Below, piece after piece: positions 1 through 7,843 of a DNA stretch of 41,362 bases; the first letter of the stretch is position 1; each line of letters begins with the position of its first letter. Source of the DNA: Candidatus Altimarinota bacterium (GTDB lineage Bacteria; Cyanobacteriota; Cyanobacteriia; Cyanobacteriales; Microcystaceae); contig JAAUUT010000039.1 in the NCBI GenBank assembly GCA_012031035.1, forward strand, positions 1 through 41,362. Reading direction: 5' to 3'. The notes below the pieces were generated by a model, which was not told where the DNA came from, ran no database searches, and saw nothing but the letters and a program-made list of their open reading frames with translations. Made by a program: the position numbers and the translations under genes.

Positions 1-80
1 GTCATTGGTTATTGGTTACAAACGATAAAAGACAAGTGACTAATGACAAAAAACAAAGGACAAATAACCAATGACAAAAT
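1..80. repeat. Low-complexity short repeat upstream of devA
   Basis: The stretch is built from near-repeats of TGACAAA, AATGAC and GGTTATTGG type words, the degenerate short tandem repeat style common between cyanobacterial genes. Its last unit supplies an ATG at 71 that is out of frame with the ATPase gene that follows. No gene is visible in it. Confidence 0.4.
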
Positions 81-773
81 CTCGTTATTTCTATCGAACA
101 TCTCAATCATTATTTTGGTCGCGATCGCCTTCGCAAACAAGTTCTCTTTGACATTAACCTAGAAATAGCAGCAGGCGAAATCGTCATTATGACCGGGCCG
201 TCGGGTTCGGGAAAAACAACCTTACTAACTTTAATTGGCGGGTTGCGTTCTGCCCAGTCTGGTAGTTTGAAAGTATTAGGAGAAGAACTGTGCGATGCTA
301 GTTCCCAAAAACTGACAGAAGCGCGACGACACCACGGCTATATCTTTCAAGCACATAATTTGCATCATAGTTTGACAGCACTCCAAAACGTCAGAATGGG
401 ATTAGAAGTACACGGTCATATTTCAACCCAAGAAATGCAAGCGCGATCGGCACAAATTCTAGAACAAGTAGGATTGGGAGAATATATTAATTATTATCCA
501 GAGAATCTTTCTGGCGGGCAAAAACAACGAGTCGCGATCGCGCGTGCCTTGGTTAGCCATCCTAAAATTGTATTAGCTGACGAACCAACGGCTGCTTTAG
601 ATAGTAAATCGGGTCGAGATGTCGTTAACCTGATGCAGCAACTAGCAAAAGAGCAAAATTGTACAATTTTATTAGTGACTCACGACAATCGTATTTTAGA
701 TGTTGCCGATCGCATCATTAACATGGAAGACGGTTATCTAACCAGCAACGCTACACAAGTTTCAACTGTTTAG
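75..773 (+). CDS. devA: DevA-type ABC exporter ATP-binding protein, irregular 5' end
   Basis: ATPase subunit of a MacB/DevA-type ABC exporter, which couples ATP hydrolysis to export through a DevBC-like membrane-fusion/permease pair; those partners would lie upstream, outside the window. The Walker A motif GPSGSGKT, Q-loop FQAHNLHHSL, signature LSGGQKQR, Walker B VLADEP and switch His in VTHD are all present. The first ordinary ATG is at 189, just before Walker A, which would remove the first beta strands. Homologous coding sequence (reads ..HLNHYFG..KQVLFDINLEI..) is open in the same frame back to 75, after a TGA at 72, but has no ATG, GTG or TTG. The ATG at 71 is out of frame by one base. 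Either a one-base indel lies in the AAAA run near 76-79, or translation starts at a rare codon (ATT at 87). Family assignment is firm; integrity is uncertain. Confidence 0.8.
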   Translation, partial: QNLVISIEHLNHYFGRDRLRKQVLFDINLEIAAGEIVIMTGPSGSGKTTLLTLIGGLRSAQSGSLKVLGEELCDASSQKLTEARRHHGYIFQAHNLHHSLTALQNVRMGLEVHGHISTQEMQARSAQILEQVGLGEYINYYPENLSGGQKQRVAIARALVSHPKIVLADEPTAALDSKSGRDVVNLMQQLAKEQNCTILLVTHDNRILDVADRIINMEDGYLTSNATQVSTV

Positions 774-825
774 CTTCTAATAGGAGTCAAAATTGCTTTA
801 AGGTTGATTTTGTATACAGTCTCCG

Positions 826-1458
826 ATGACTCAGGATTCAAAAACAATGACCGATCCGCGTTCTGCTTTGATTGCTGCTGCAAGTCAATTCTATCAACTA
901 GGCTGGATGGTAGGAACGTCTGGCAATCTCTCTGCCAAGATGCCCGATGGTAGCTTTTGGGTCACAGCTAGCGGTAAAAGTAAAGGGCAATTGCAAGAAA
1001 ATGATTTCGTGCGCGTGACAGTCGCGGGAGAAGTTCTCGATTCAGGCGATGCAAATAACCGTCCTTCGGCTGAAACTAGCATTCACCAAGCCATTTATTC
1101 TCTCTACCCAGAAGCGAATGCTTGCTATCACGTCCATTCTGTCGAGGCGAATTTGGTTTCTAGCTGGGTAGAAGGCGATAGCTTAGCGTTACCACCTTTA
1201 GAAATGGTTAAAGGGTTAGGCGTGTGGGAAGAAAACCCGCAAGTAACTATGCCCGTCTTTGATAATTATCTCGAAGTGCCTCGCATTGCCCAAGAAATAC
1301 GCGATCGCTTCTCTATTTCTGCGCCTCAAATCCCTGCCTTATTAATTCGTCACCACGGCGTTACTGTCTGGGCAAATTCTCCTCAGACAGCACAAAATTA
1401 CGTGGAAGTTGCAGAATATATTTTTCGATACATTGTATCTGCACGTCAAAAACAGTGA
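826..1458 (+). CDS. mtnB: Methylthioribulose-1-phosphate dehydratase
   Basis: Class II aldolase/adducin-fold enzyme of the methionine salvage pathway. It dehydrates 5-methylthioribulose-1-phosphate to the diketo intermediate in the cytoplasm. The 210 residues match the family length. Seen: the N-terminal GWMVGTSGNLSAK substrate loop, ASGKSKG phosphate-binding segment, the zinc pair in CYHVHS, and a later LLIRHHGVTVW histidine. A second ATG at 847 (MTDPRS) is a possible alternative start because neither ATG has a strong ribosome-binding site. It follows the ABC ATPase by about 50 bases on the same strand. No other mtn gene is visible nearby, so it is probably not in a salvage operon here. The stop codon lies inside a CAGTGACCAGC repeat word that recurs at 40009. 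Confidence 0.9.
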   Translation: MTQDSKTMTDPRSALIAAASQFYQLGWMVGTSGNLSAKMPDGSFWVTASGKSKGQLQENDFVRVTVAGEVLDSGDANNRPSAETSIHQAIYSLYPEANACYHVHSVEANLVSSWVEGDSLALPPLEMVKGLGVWEENPQVTMPVFDNYLEVPRIAQEIRDRFSISAPQIPALLIRHHGVTVWANSPQTAQNYVEVAEYIFRYIVSARQKQ

Positions 1459-1469
1459 CCAGCGATTAG

Positions 1470-1490
1470 AGTTCAAAGTTCAAAGTTCAA
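1470..1490. repeat. Heptamer tandem repeat AGTTCAA x3
   Basis: Three perfect copies of AGTTCAA follow the mtnB stop codon. This fits the heptameric short tandemly repeated repetitive sequences known from cyanobacteria. Function unknown. Confidence 0.8.
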
Positions 1491-1534
1491 AAAGCATAAC
1501 GCCATCTCCCCGTCCTCCTTTTGCTCTCACCAAG

Positions 1535-1576
1535 CCCCATTCACCAGTCCCCATTCACCAGTCCCCATTCACCATT
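1535..1576. repeat. 14-bp tandem repeat CCCCATTCACCAGT x3
   Basis: Two perfect units (1535-1548, 1549-1562) and a third with one or two changes (1563-1576) run up to and into the end of ubiA. They sit between the convergent mtnB and ubiA genes. The word is typical of cyanobacterial intergenic repeats; no hairpin strong enough to call a terminator is evident. Confidence 0.8.
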
Positions 1577-2453
1577 AACCAATCCCCAAAATCATCCCAG
1601 CGAGTAAAATGAATCCCAACCAAACATTTTGACGAAAAAGCTCTCCATAAACGGGATTGGGGATTTCTGGCAAACTCAGGCGAATATATTGACTCACCCA
1701 ACCAGTAACCGCAATTCCCCAGGCTATCCAAAACCCCAGATGCAGTTCCATTACCGTACCCAGATAAGCCAGCAAACCTGCTGTAAGCGCAAAGAAAATG
1801 CCGACTGCTTCGGCTGCGTAATTGCCAAAAAATAGGGCGCTAGAGTTGATGCCAATTTTGCGATCGTCTTCGCGATCTGACATCGCATAAACGGTATCGA
1901 ATCCCAACGTCCAAGCTACCGTTGCTCCCCACAATACCCAAGAATCGCTATCGAGTTGCGCCGTTACCGCACTCCAACTAATCAAAACCGCAAATCCCCA
2001 AGCGATAGAAAGCACGAGTTGAGGGACGGGAAAGACTCGCTTGGCAAGTGGATAGCAAATAATCACGGGAACGGCTCCTACGCACAGCCAAAAGCTGAGA
2101 GGATTGAGATAAAATGCGAGTGCGGCAGCACAAGCTAAGGCAATTAGCGCAATAATAATTCCAACTCGAATCGATAGGGCACGAGAAGCGAGAGGGCGAT
2201 CGCGAGTTCTCTCGACTTGGGGATCGATGTCGCGATCCCATAGATCGTTGACAATACAACCCATCGCGCTAGTCGCTAAGGTTCCTAAAACAATCGTTCC
2301 AACCAAAGGTAAGGGAGGCGTGCCTCGCGCGGCCAAAAAGAGCGCCCAAAGCGCGGGAATCATTAAAATTAGCCGACCCTCTGGTTTATGCCATCTCAGG
2401 AGACGAACGATCGTTAACCAAGTTGGTTCTGAGAGTTGTTGAGATTGAGTCAT
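1575..2453 (-). CDS. ubiA: 4-hydroxybenzoate polyprenyltransferase (UbiA)
   Basis: Integral membrane prenyltransferase that attaches a polyprenyl (in cyanobacteria, solanesyl) chain to 4-hydroxybenzoate, an early step of plastoquinone synthesis. The two Asp-rich Mg-diphosphate motifs are visible: NDLWDRDID near residues 66-74 and YAMSDREDDRKIG in the second half. Several hydrophobic helices surround them, and 292 residues is the normal length. The start at 2453 gives MTQSQQLSEPTW, typical of cyanobacterial members. The gene is divergent from ppx (2555) across about 100 AT-rich bases that must hold both promoters. The 3' end overlaps the 14-bp intergenic repeat. The assignment is secure; the exact prenyl chain length is known only from family knowledge. 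Confidence 0.92.
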   Translation of the reverse strand: MTQSQQLSEPTWLTIVRLLRWHKPEGRLILMIPALWALFLAARGTPPLPLVGTIVLGTLATSAMGCIVNDLWDRDIDPQVERTRDRPLASRALSIRVGIIIALIALACAAALAFYLNPLSFWLCVGAVPVIICYPLAKRVFPVPQLVLSIAWGFAVLISWSAVTAQLDSDSWVLWGATVAWTLGFDTVYAMSDREDDRKIGINSSALFFGNYAAEAVGIFFALTAGLLAYLGTVMELHLGFWIAWGIAVTGWVSQYIRLSLPEIPNPVYGELFRQNVWLGFILLAGMILGIG

Positions 2454-2554
2454 TTGCTTTTAAAGTTTAAATTATAGAGATAAATTTTTTTAAGCTTTAT
2501 TCTGATTTTTAACACAGTTGGGAGAAACTCTGGAATTAGAAGTAAGCAAAATCT

Positions 2555-4204
2555 ATGGTGAATTATATCGATCGCGTAACAACAACAGAAGCCAATGCGT
2601 ATCGGGCAAGCAAGACAGAACCGTCTATGCTTGCAGCAATCGACATTGGAACCAATTCAATCCATATGGTAGTCGTACAAATCGAACCGACGCTACCTGC
2701 ATTTACGATTATTTCTAGAGAAAAAGATACAGTGCGTTTGGGCGATCGCGATCCGCAAACGGGCAACCTAACACCACAAGCAATCGAACGGGCGATCGCA
2801 ACGTTACAGCGTTGCAAAGATTTAGCCGCGAGTTTTAATGTCGATCGCATCGTAGCGGTCGCTACTAGCGCGACGAGAGAAGCTCCCAACGGATTAGAAT
2901 TTTTAAGGCGAGTCGAATCGGAAGTCGGCATTGTTGTCGATCTGATCTCTGGGCCGGAAGAAGCGCGGCGCATCTATCTCGGTGTCTTATCTGGGATGGA
3001 TTTTCAAGATCGCCCTCATGTTATCGTCGATATCGGCGGCGGTTCGACGGAGTTGATTTTAGCAGATAGTCAAGAACCGCGCTTTCTCAGCAGTACTAAA
3101 GTGGGTGCAGTACGCCTGACGCAAAATCTCGTCAAAACCGATCCCATCTCGACCACAGAATTTGCCTACTTACAAGCTTACGTGCGAGGGTTGTTAGAGC
3201 GTGCGACCGATGAATTGCGCCTCTCTCTTCAACCAGGAGAAAAACCGCGTTTGGTCGGGACTTCTGGGACAATTGAGACGCTGGCAATTATTAATGCCTT
3301 AGAGAAACAAGGGGAAATTCCCAACCCTCTCAACGGCTATCAGATGAGTCGCAAAGACGTTCGAGAGATGGTCAAGCGATTGGCAGCTATGAATTGCGAA
3401 GAACGCGCCGCCATTCCAGGAATGTCAGACAAACGAGCGGAAATTATCCTTGCTGGTGCAGTTATCTTGTATGAAGCGATGACCTTGCTTGCGCTAGAAA
3501 CAATCGTCGTCTGCGAGCGATCGCTCCGAGAAGGCATCATTGTAGACTGGATGCTAACTAACGGATTAATTGACAGTCGGTTGCGCTTTCAAAGCGAGGT
3601 ACGCCAGCGCAGCGTTATCAAGATAGCTCGTCAATATCAGGTTAATTTAGAACATAGCGATCGCGTTGCTAATTTAGCGATCGGTTTGTTCGACCAATTG
3701 CAAGAAATTCTTCATACTTGGGGAAGCCAAGAGCGAGAATTACTTTGGGGTGCAGCACTTTTACACGCCTGCGGTTTATTTGTCAGCCATTCTGCTTACC
3801 ACAAACATTCTTATTATTTAATTCGCCATGCAGAATTGTTAGGATTTACCGAAGTAGAATTAGAAATAATGGCAAGTATTGCTCGCTATCATCGCAAAAG
3901 TAAGCCCAAGAAAAAACACGAAGCTTACAACAAATTAGCCGATAATTATCGAAAAGCAATCAAACAACTCAGCACTCTTTTACGAATTGCTGTTGCTTTG
4001 GATCGCCGTCAGATTGGCGCGATCGCACAATTTGAGTGTAAATACGATTCTGAGTACAAAAAGTTACATCTACATCTTTTTACCTCGAATCCCGATGATG
4101 ATTGTGCTATAGAATTATGGAATTTAGATTATGAAAAAGGCATTTTTGAAGAAGAGTTTGGCGTTAAATTAGTTTCAACTTTGGCGGTAATTCGAGAGAT
4201 TTAA
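2555..4204 (+). CDS. ppx: Ppx/GppA exopolyphosphatase family phosphatase
   Basis: Actin-like (ASKHA) phosphatase that removes terminal phosphate from polyphosphate and/or the gamma phosphate of pppGpp, in the cytoplasm. The 549-residue protein has the phosphate-1 loop AAIDIGTNSIHMVV, the phosphate-2 motif VIVDIGGGSTELIL and a GTSGTIETLA segment. It is followed by a C-terminal HD-like helical domain (AALLHACGLFVSHSAYHKHSYYLI.. and SIARYHRK). That layout is the long Ppx form. The start at 2555 leaves about 25 residues ahead of the core; an in-frame ATG just before AAIDIG is an alternative. Whether polyphosphate or pppGpp is the main substrate cannot be told from sequence. Confidence 0.9.
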   Translation: MVNYIDRVTTTEANAYRASKTEPSMLAAIDIGTNSIHMVVVQIEPTLPAFTIISREKDTVRLGDRDPQTGNLTPQAIERAIATLQRCKDLAASFNVDRIVAVATSATREAPNGLEFLRRVESEVGIVVDLISGPEEARRIYLGVLSGMDFQDRPHVIVDIGGGSTELILADSQEPRFLSSTKVGAVRLTQNLVKTDPISTTEFAYLQAYVRGLLERATDELRLSLQPGEKPRLVGTSGTIETLAIINALEKQGEIPNPLNGYQMSRKDVREMVKRLAAMNCEERAAIPGMSDKRAEIILAGAVILYEAMTLLALETIVVCERSLREGIIVDWMLTNGLIDSRLRFQSEVRQRSVIKIARQYQVNLEHSDRVANLAIGLFDQLQEILHTWGSQERELLWGAALLHACGLFVSHSAYHKHSYYLIRHAELLGFTEVELEIMASIARYHRKSKPKKKHEAYNKLADNYRKAIKQLSTLLRIAVALDRRQIGAIAQFECKYDSEYKKLHLHLFTSNPDDDCAIELWNLDYEKGIFEEEFGVKLVSTLAVIREI

Positions 4205-4278
4205 TTATGTGGAATGGAAGTAATTGTAGGTTGGTGTAATCTAACCATATCTCTCCTTATTCACAATTCGATTTGAAC

Positions 4279-4818
4279 CTACCAGTCGTCAATCGTATTT
4301 TTATAATCGCTGGTTATCGCCGATGTTTGCCACGATTGTTTAATCCAAGTCCAAAAACTTGATAAAGACTGTTTCATCTCATTCTTGAGATTCCATCTTT
4401 GAAAAGCTTGTTCGTAGGCCTCACCTTTATTTTGAAAGGTTTTCCAACAATCGAGCGACAGTCCTAGTCCCCAGATTAACAAGATATAGAGCGACCAAGA
4501 AAGCGTCCCACCGGAAATAGAATCGAGACTTATCAAGAAAATATTAACAATTAGATATTTAATTGTTTTTTGTTTTAAGAGATCTCGTCGATAAATAGCA
4601 AACTCTTGACGTTTTTTATCTAAAAACCTGCTATTAAGCCATTCTCGTTCTGCCGCTTGCATCGATTCATTGTCTATATCGAGTTCTGCGGCAATTTCCC
4701 ACAATTGCTCTCGCGACAATTCTCCTGGATCTGTTTTTTTGGCGATCGCGAGTTGGAGAATGTTTTGGACATCTTCTTGGGAATAGGTTTGCTGGGGTTG
4801 CATTTCGGAAGCCGACAT
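4279..4818 (-). CDS. 2TM domain-containing protein
   Basis: A 179-residue membrane protein of unknown role. The N-terminal third is soluble and helical (YSQEDVQNILQLAIAK, then LSREQLWEIAAELDID), followed by a charged linker and two hydrophobic segments (around TIKYLIVNIFLISLDSI and LSWSLYILLIWGLGLSLDCW). It ends with a Trp/Lys-rich cytoplasmic tail. This fits the 2TM domain family (PF13239), often found fused to or near histidine kinases and HTH proteins. Here it stands alone, convergent with ppx and divergent from the alpha/beta hydrolase at 5030. No function can be assigned beyond membrane location. Confidence 0.7.
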   Translation of the reverse strand: MSASEMQPQQTYSQEDVQNILQLAIAKKTDPGELSREQLWEIAAELDIDNESMQAAEREWLNSRFLDKKRQEFAIYRRDLLKQKTIKYLIVNIFLISLDSISGGTLSWSLYILLIWGLGLSLDCWKTFQNKGEAYEQAFQRWNLKNEMKQSLSSFWTWIKQSWQTSAITSDYKNTIDDW

Positions 4819-5029
4819 AATTTAACCTTTGAGAGCGACCTACTAATTAGGCTGTGCTATTTCTATTATGCCCAAGCACTCAACTAAGTTGCTTTCTCGT
4901 ACCAAAATTTGTCGCTTGCTAATCTATGAGGAGAAGAGACTGCACGGATAACTGATAAGGTACGTCCTTGTTTTCAAAAAGCGAGATAAACTAAAAAAAG
5001 TTAATATTACTTAACAATTGTTTTGAGTC

Positions 5030-5917
5030 ATGCAAGTAGCTTCAGTTGCATCTATCGCATCCATTCCAGGGACTTATTGGCAATGGCAAGGACATTCGCT
5101 TTACTACGTCAAAGCAGGTTCGCGACAAGCAGGACGACATCCACTGCTTTTAATTCATGGTTTTGGGGCTTCCACCGACCACTGGCGCAAAAATATTGCC
5201 GAACTCCAGCAAGATTTTGAAGTCTGGGCGATCGATTTATTGGGATTCGGGCGATCGGCGAAACCTAATTTACAGTATAGTGGCGATTTATGGCGCAACC
5301 AGTTACACGATTTCATCACGGAAGTTATCCGCGAACCCGTTGTTTTAGCAGGAAACTCGTTGGGTGGTTATGCTTCATTATGCGTCGCCGCACAGCATCC
5401 GACTTCGGTTGTCGGAGTAATCTTGCTTAACAGTGCGGGGCCTTTTAGCAATACTCAACCCGAACAAAAGTCTAATCTCTTACAGACGCTGATGCGTTCG
5501 GTTTTACTACAACCTTGGGCAATTTATCTCATTTTTCAATATACGCGCCAGCGGTCGGTCATTCGCAAAACTCTACAAAAAGTTTATCTCGACCAAAGTG
5601 CCGTCACCGAACAATTGATAGAAGACATTTATCGTCCTTCTTGCGACAAAGGTGCAGTTGATGTATTTGCATCCGTGTTTAAAACGCCTCAAGGCGAGAA
5701 AGTAGATATCTTACTTCAACAAATAACTTGTCCGTTATTAACAATTTGGGGAGAAGGAGATCCTTGGATGAGGTCAAAAGAACGCGGCGCAAAATTTCGT
5801 CAATACGCGGCTAATTTAACCGAATATTATATCCAAGCAGGTCATTGTCCTCACGATGAAGTGCCAGAACAAGTTAATGCTTTAATTCGTGATTGGATAA
5901 ATACTTGCGATCTTTAA
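5030..5917 (+). CDS. Alpha/beta fold hydrolase
   Basis: Serine hydrolase of the alpha/beta fold with no signal peptide, probably cytoplasmic or thylakoid-associated. The 295-residue protein has the oxyanion segment LLIHGFGAS, a nucleophile elbow GNSLGGY with Ser about residue 110, an acidic residue in WGEGDPW, and the catalytic His in AGHCPHDEVPEQVN. The cap region between elbow and acid is moderately sized. The family resembles cyanobacterial and plastid pheophytinase-like or epoxide-hydrolase-like proteins, but substrate cannot be read from sequence. The DUF362 gene follows 44 bases downstream on the same strand and may be co-transcribed. Confidence 0.8.
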   Translation: MQVASVASIASIPGTYWQWQGHSLYYVKAGSRQAGRHPLLLIHGFGASTDHWRKNIAELQQDFEVWAIDLLGFGRSAKPNLQYSGDLWRNQLHDFITEVIREPVVLAGNSLGGYASLCVAAQHPTSVVGVILLNSAGPFSNTQPEQKSNLLQTLMRSVLLQPWAIYLIFQYTRQRSVIRKTLQKVYLDQSAVTEQLIEDIYRPSCDKGAVDVFASVFKTPQGEKVDILLQQITCPLLTIWGEGDPWMRSKERGAKFRQYAANLTEYYIQAGHCPHDEVPEQVNALIRDWINTCDL

Positions 5918-5960
5918 GATGACTTACCTACTCAAACTCTTTTTGGAGAGATAACCGTTT

Positions 5961-6920
5961 ATGCCAACCGTTAGCTTAATTCGCGCCGATTCCTACGAAC
6001 TAAACGCACTGCGATCGCGCTTAAAAATTTTACTCGAACCCATCGGAGGAATACAAGCATTCGTTAAGGAGGGCGATCGCGTTCTTCTCAAACCCAATCT
6101 CCTTACTGGAAGTCGTCCCACCAAAGAATGCGTCACTCGCCCAGAACTCGTTTACTGCATTGCTCAATTGGTCAAAGAAGCGGGAGGAAAACCTTTTTTA
6201 GGCGATAGTCCTGCTTTTGGGAGTGCAAAAGGCGTAGCTAAAGCTAACGGTTATCTTCCCTTAATCGAAGAACTAAATTTACCCGTCGTCGAATTCCACG
6301 GAAAACCTTATCAAACAGAAAACGATAATTTCGATCGCCTGCGCCTTTCTAAAGAGGCGATGGATGCTGATGTAGTAATTAACTTACCCAAAGTTAAATC
6401 GCACGTACAATTAACTTTAACTTTGGGCGTTAAAAATCTCTTCGGTTGCGTTCCAGGTAAAATGAAAGCTTGGTGGCATATGGAAGCGGGAAAAGATGCC
6501 AGTCGCTTTGGAGAAATGCTGGTAGAAACGGCAAAAGCAATAAATCCTGACTTAACGATTGTAGACGGAATTATCGGACACGAAGGGAATGGGCCTAGCG
6601 GCGGCGAACCTCGCCATTTAGGGATTTTAGGGGCATCAACCGATGTTTTTGCCCTCGATCGCGCTATGGTAGATATTCTAGGAGTCGATCCGGCGATCGT
6701 TCCCACAATTGCCGCTCAGATTCGCTTAGGATTGTGTTCGGATCTCGATACATGTCACTTTCCTCTCGAACATCCCTCCCAGTTACAGATCGATGATTGG
6801 AAATTACCAGAAGCGCTCATTCCCATTGATTTCGGTTTGCCAAGAGTCGTCCGTTCGACTTTTAAACATTTGTATATTCGATTCATTAAAGAAACAATGG
6901 GTGCGTATGTAGGGAAATAA
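5961..6920 (+). CDS. DUF362 domain-containing protein
   Basis: A 319-residue protein of the DUF362 family. The hallmark VLLKPNLLTG near residues 45-55 is present, then a Gly-rich core (GDSPAFGSAKGVAKANGY), NLPKVKSHVQLTLTLGVKNLFGCVPG and VDGIIGHEGNGPSGGEPR. The C-terminal ferredoxin-like 4Fe-4S motifs seen in some relatives are absent, so this is the single-domain form. The ATG at 5961 is preceded by GGAGAG at good spacing. The gene is the last of a short run with the alpha/beta hydrolase and is followed by a strong terminator at 7031. Function is unknown; homologues are often called iron-sulfur cluster related, which this one does not support. Confidence 0.82.
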   Translation: MPTVSLIRADSYELNALRSRLKILLEPIGGIQAFVKEGDRVLLKPNLLTGSRPTKECVTRPELVYCIAQLVKEAGGKPFLGDSPAFGSAKGVAKANGYLPLIEELNLPVVEFHGKPYQTENDNFDRLRLSKEAMDADVVINLPKVKSHVQLTLTLGVKNLFGCVPGKMKAWWHMEAGKDASRFGEMLVETAKAINPDLTIVDGIIGHEGNGPSGGEPRHLGILGASTDVFALDRAMVDILGVDPAIVPTIAAQIRLGLCSDLDTCHFPLEHPSQLQIDDWKLPEALIPIDFGLPRVVRSTFKHLYIRFIKETMGAYVGK

Positions 6921-7030
6921 TTGCTATTTAAGGAGGTTTGGTTAAATTGGCTACATCAAAGCCTTACTATTTCGTCGTAATTTAAGAGACTAAGATATAG
7001 AGTCAATATCACCCTCCGATTGCTGATTGA

Positions 7031-7077
7031 GGGTCTTGAGACGGTCTTTTGTGTGGAGCGTTTCAAGACCCTTTTTT
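7031..7077 (+). terminator. Rho-independent terminator after the DUF362 gene
   Basis: The arms GGGTCTTGAGACG (7031-7043) and CGTTTCAAGACCC (7059-7071) pair over 13 positions with one G-T pair, and are followed directly by six Ts. The hairpin lies between the convergent DUF362 gene and the response regulator. No A-run precedes it, so it works on the + strand only. An alternative small pairing (7011-7016 with 7029-7034) would compete with the 5' arm. Confidence 0.85.
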
Positions 7078-7099
7078 AATCAAATAATTTCCTACTGAT

Positions 7100-7765
7100 T
7101 CAGCTTTCAAAGTAGAAATTTAGGAGAGAAGACAGTAAAGTTTTTTGCGCCCAAAGTGCTGCTTGAGTGCGATCGCGTACCCCTAATTGACAGAAAATAT
7201 TGGTTAAATGATTTTTTACCGTTCCTTCGGTTAAGTGAAGTAAAGATGCGATTTCTCGATTATTTTTTCCTTGAGCGAGTAGCGTTAAGATTTCGATTTC
7301 GCGATCGCTAAAATCGTTTTGAGATAGAGTTTTCTGCGTTGAGGGAATTGGATTTAACTGAGCAAATACTTTCGGGGCGATCGTCGGGCCGAGTTGGCTG
7401 TATCCTCGATGTAGATTGCGAATCGCTGCTGCTACTTCTTGAGACGGCGTACTTTTGAGCAAATACCCCAAAGCGCCTGCTTGTAAAGAATGCAGTACGT
7501 ATTCATCCTCATCAAAAGTAGTCAGCACTAAAATTCGTATCCAGGGGAAACGTTGATGAATATCGCCAGTAGCTTGCACCCCGTCGCAAATCGGCATTCG
7601 CACGTCCATAAGAATTACGTCGGGTTGTAGTTGAGATGAAAGCGCGATCGCTTCATTTCCGTCATTGGCCTCGCCTACTACCTCTAAATCTTCTTCTAGC
7701 GATAATAGAGAAGCTAAACCTTGACGAAATAAAGGTTGGTCATCTGCCAGCAGCAGTCGAATCAT
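7100..7765 (-). CDS. NarL/LuxR-family response regulator (RR1)
   Basis: Two-domain transcription regulator of 221 residues. The receiver has the acidic pair ADD (8-9), phosphoacceptor Asp54 in ILMDVRMP, the Thr in VLTTFDEDE and Lys in LLKSTP. The C-terminal GerE/LuxR helix-turn-helix reads FSDREIEILTLLAQGKNNREIA and LTEGTVKNHL. It is downstream of the kinase gene HK1 on the same strand, the usual partner arrangement. A perfect inverted repeat ATGAC-AAAA-GTCAT lies 61-74 bases upstream of its start, between it and the HK1 stop, suggesting its own regulated promoter. It is closely paralogous to RR2 at 16836, with near-identical recognition helices, so the two may share operators. Confidence 0.93.
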   Translation of the reverse strand: MIRLLLADDQPLFRQGLASLLSLEEDLEVVGEANDGNEAIALSSQLQPDVILMDVRMPICDGVQATGDIHQRFPWIRILVLTTFDEDEYVLHSLQAGALGYLLKSTPSQEVAAAIRNLHRGYSQLGPTIAPKVFAQLNPIPSTQKTLSQNDFSDREIEILTLLAQGKNNREIASLLHLTEGTVKNHLTNIFCQLGVRDRTQAALWAQKTLLSSLLNFYFES

Positions 7766-7825
7766 AGTAGCATTTTTTGACTTGGCGCACCTTCCATCTT
7801 ATTCTGACTGCTCGACTGCTAAAAC

Positions 7826-7839
7826 ATGACAAAAGTCAT
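7826..7839. promoter_or_regulatory. Inverted repeat ATGAC-N4-GTCAT upstream of RR1
   Basis: A perfect 5+5 inverted repeat, ATGACAAAAGTCAT, preceded by CTAAAAC. It matches the sites at 9125 (perfect), 18708 and 13970 (one mismatch each). NarL-family regulators bind short inverted repeats as dimers, so this is a candidate operator for RR1/RR2. That role is inferred. Confidence 0.5.
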
Positions 7840-7843
7840 TCAT

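Noticed and set aside
1470-1576. Possible CRISPR-like array
   Set aside because: Units of 7 and 14 bases in direct tandem with no spacers; ordinary cyanobacterial short tandem repeats.
1409-1612. Plus-strand frame of 67 codons after mtnB
   Set aside because: It overlaps the mtnB end and consists of translated tandem repeats (SPVPIHQSPFTINQSP); not a credible protein.
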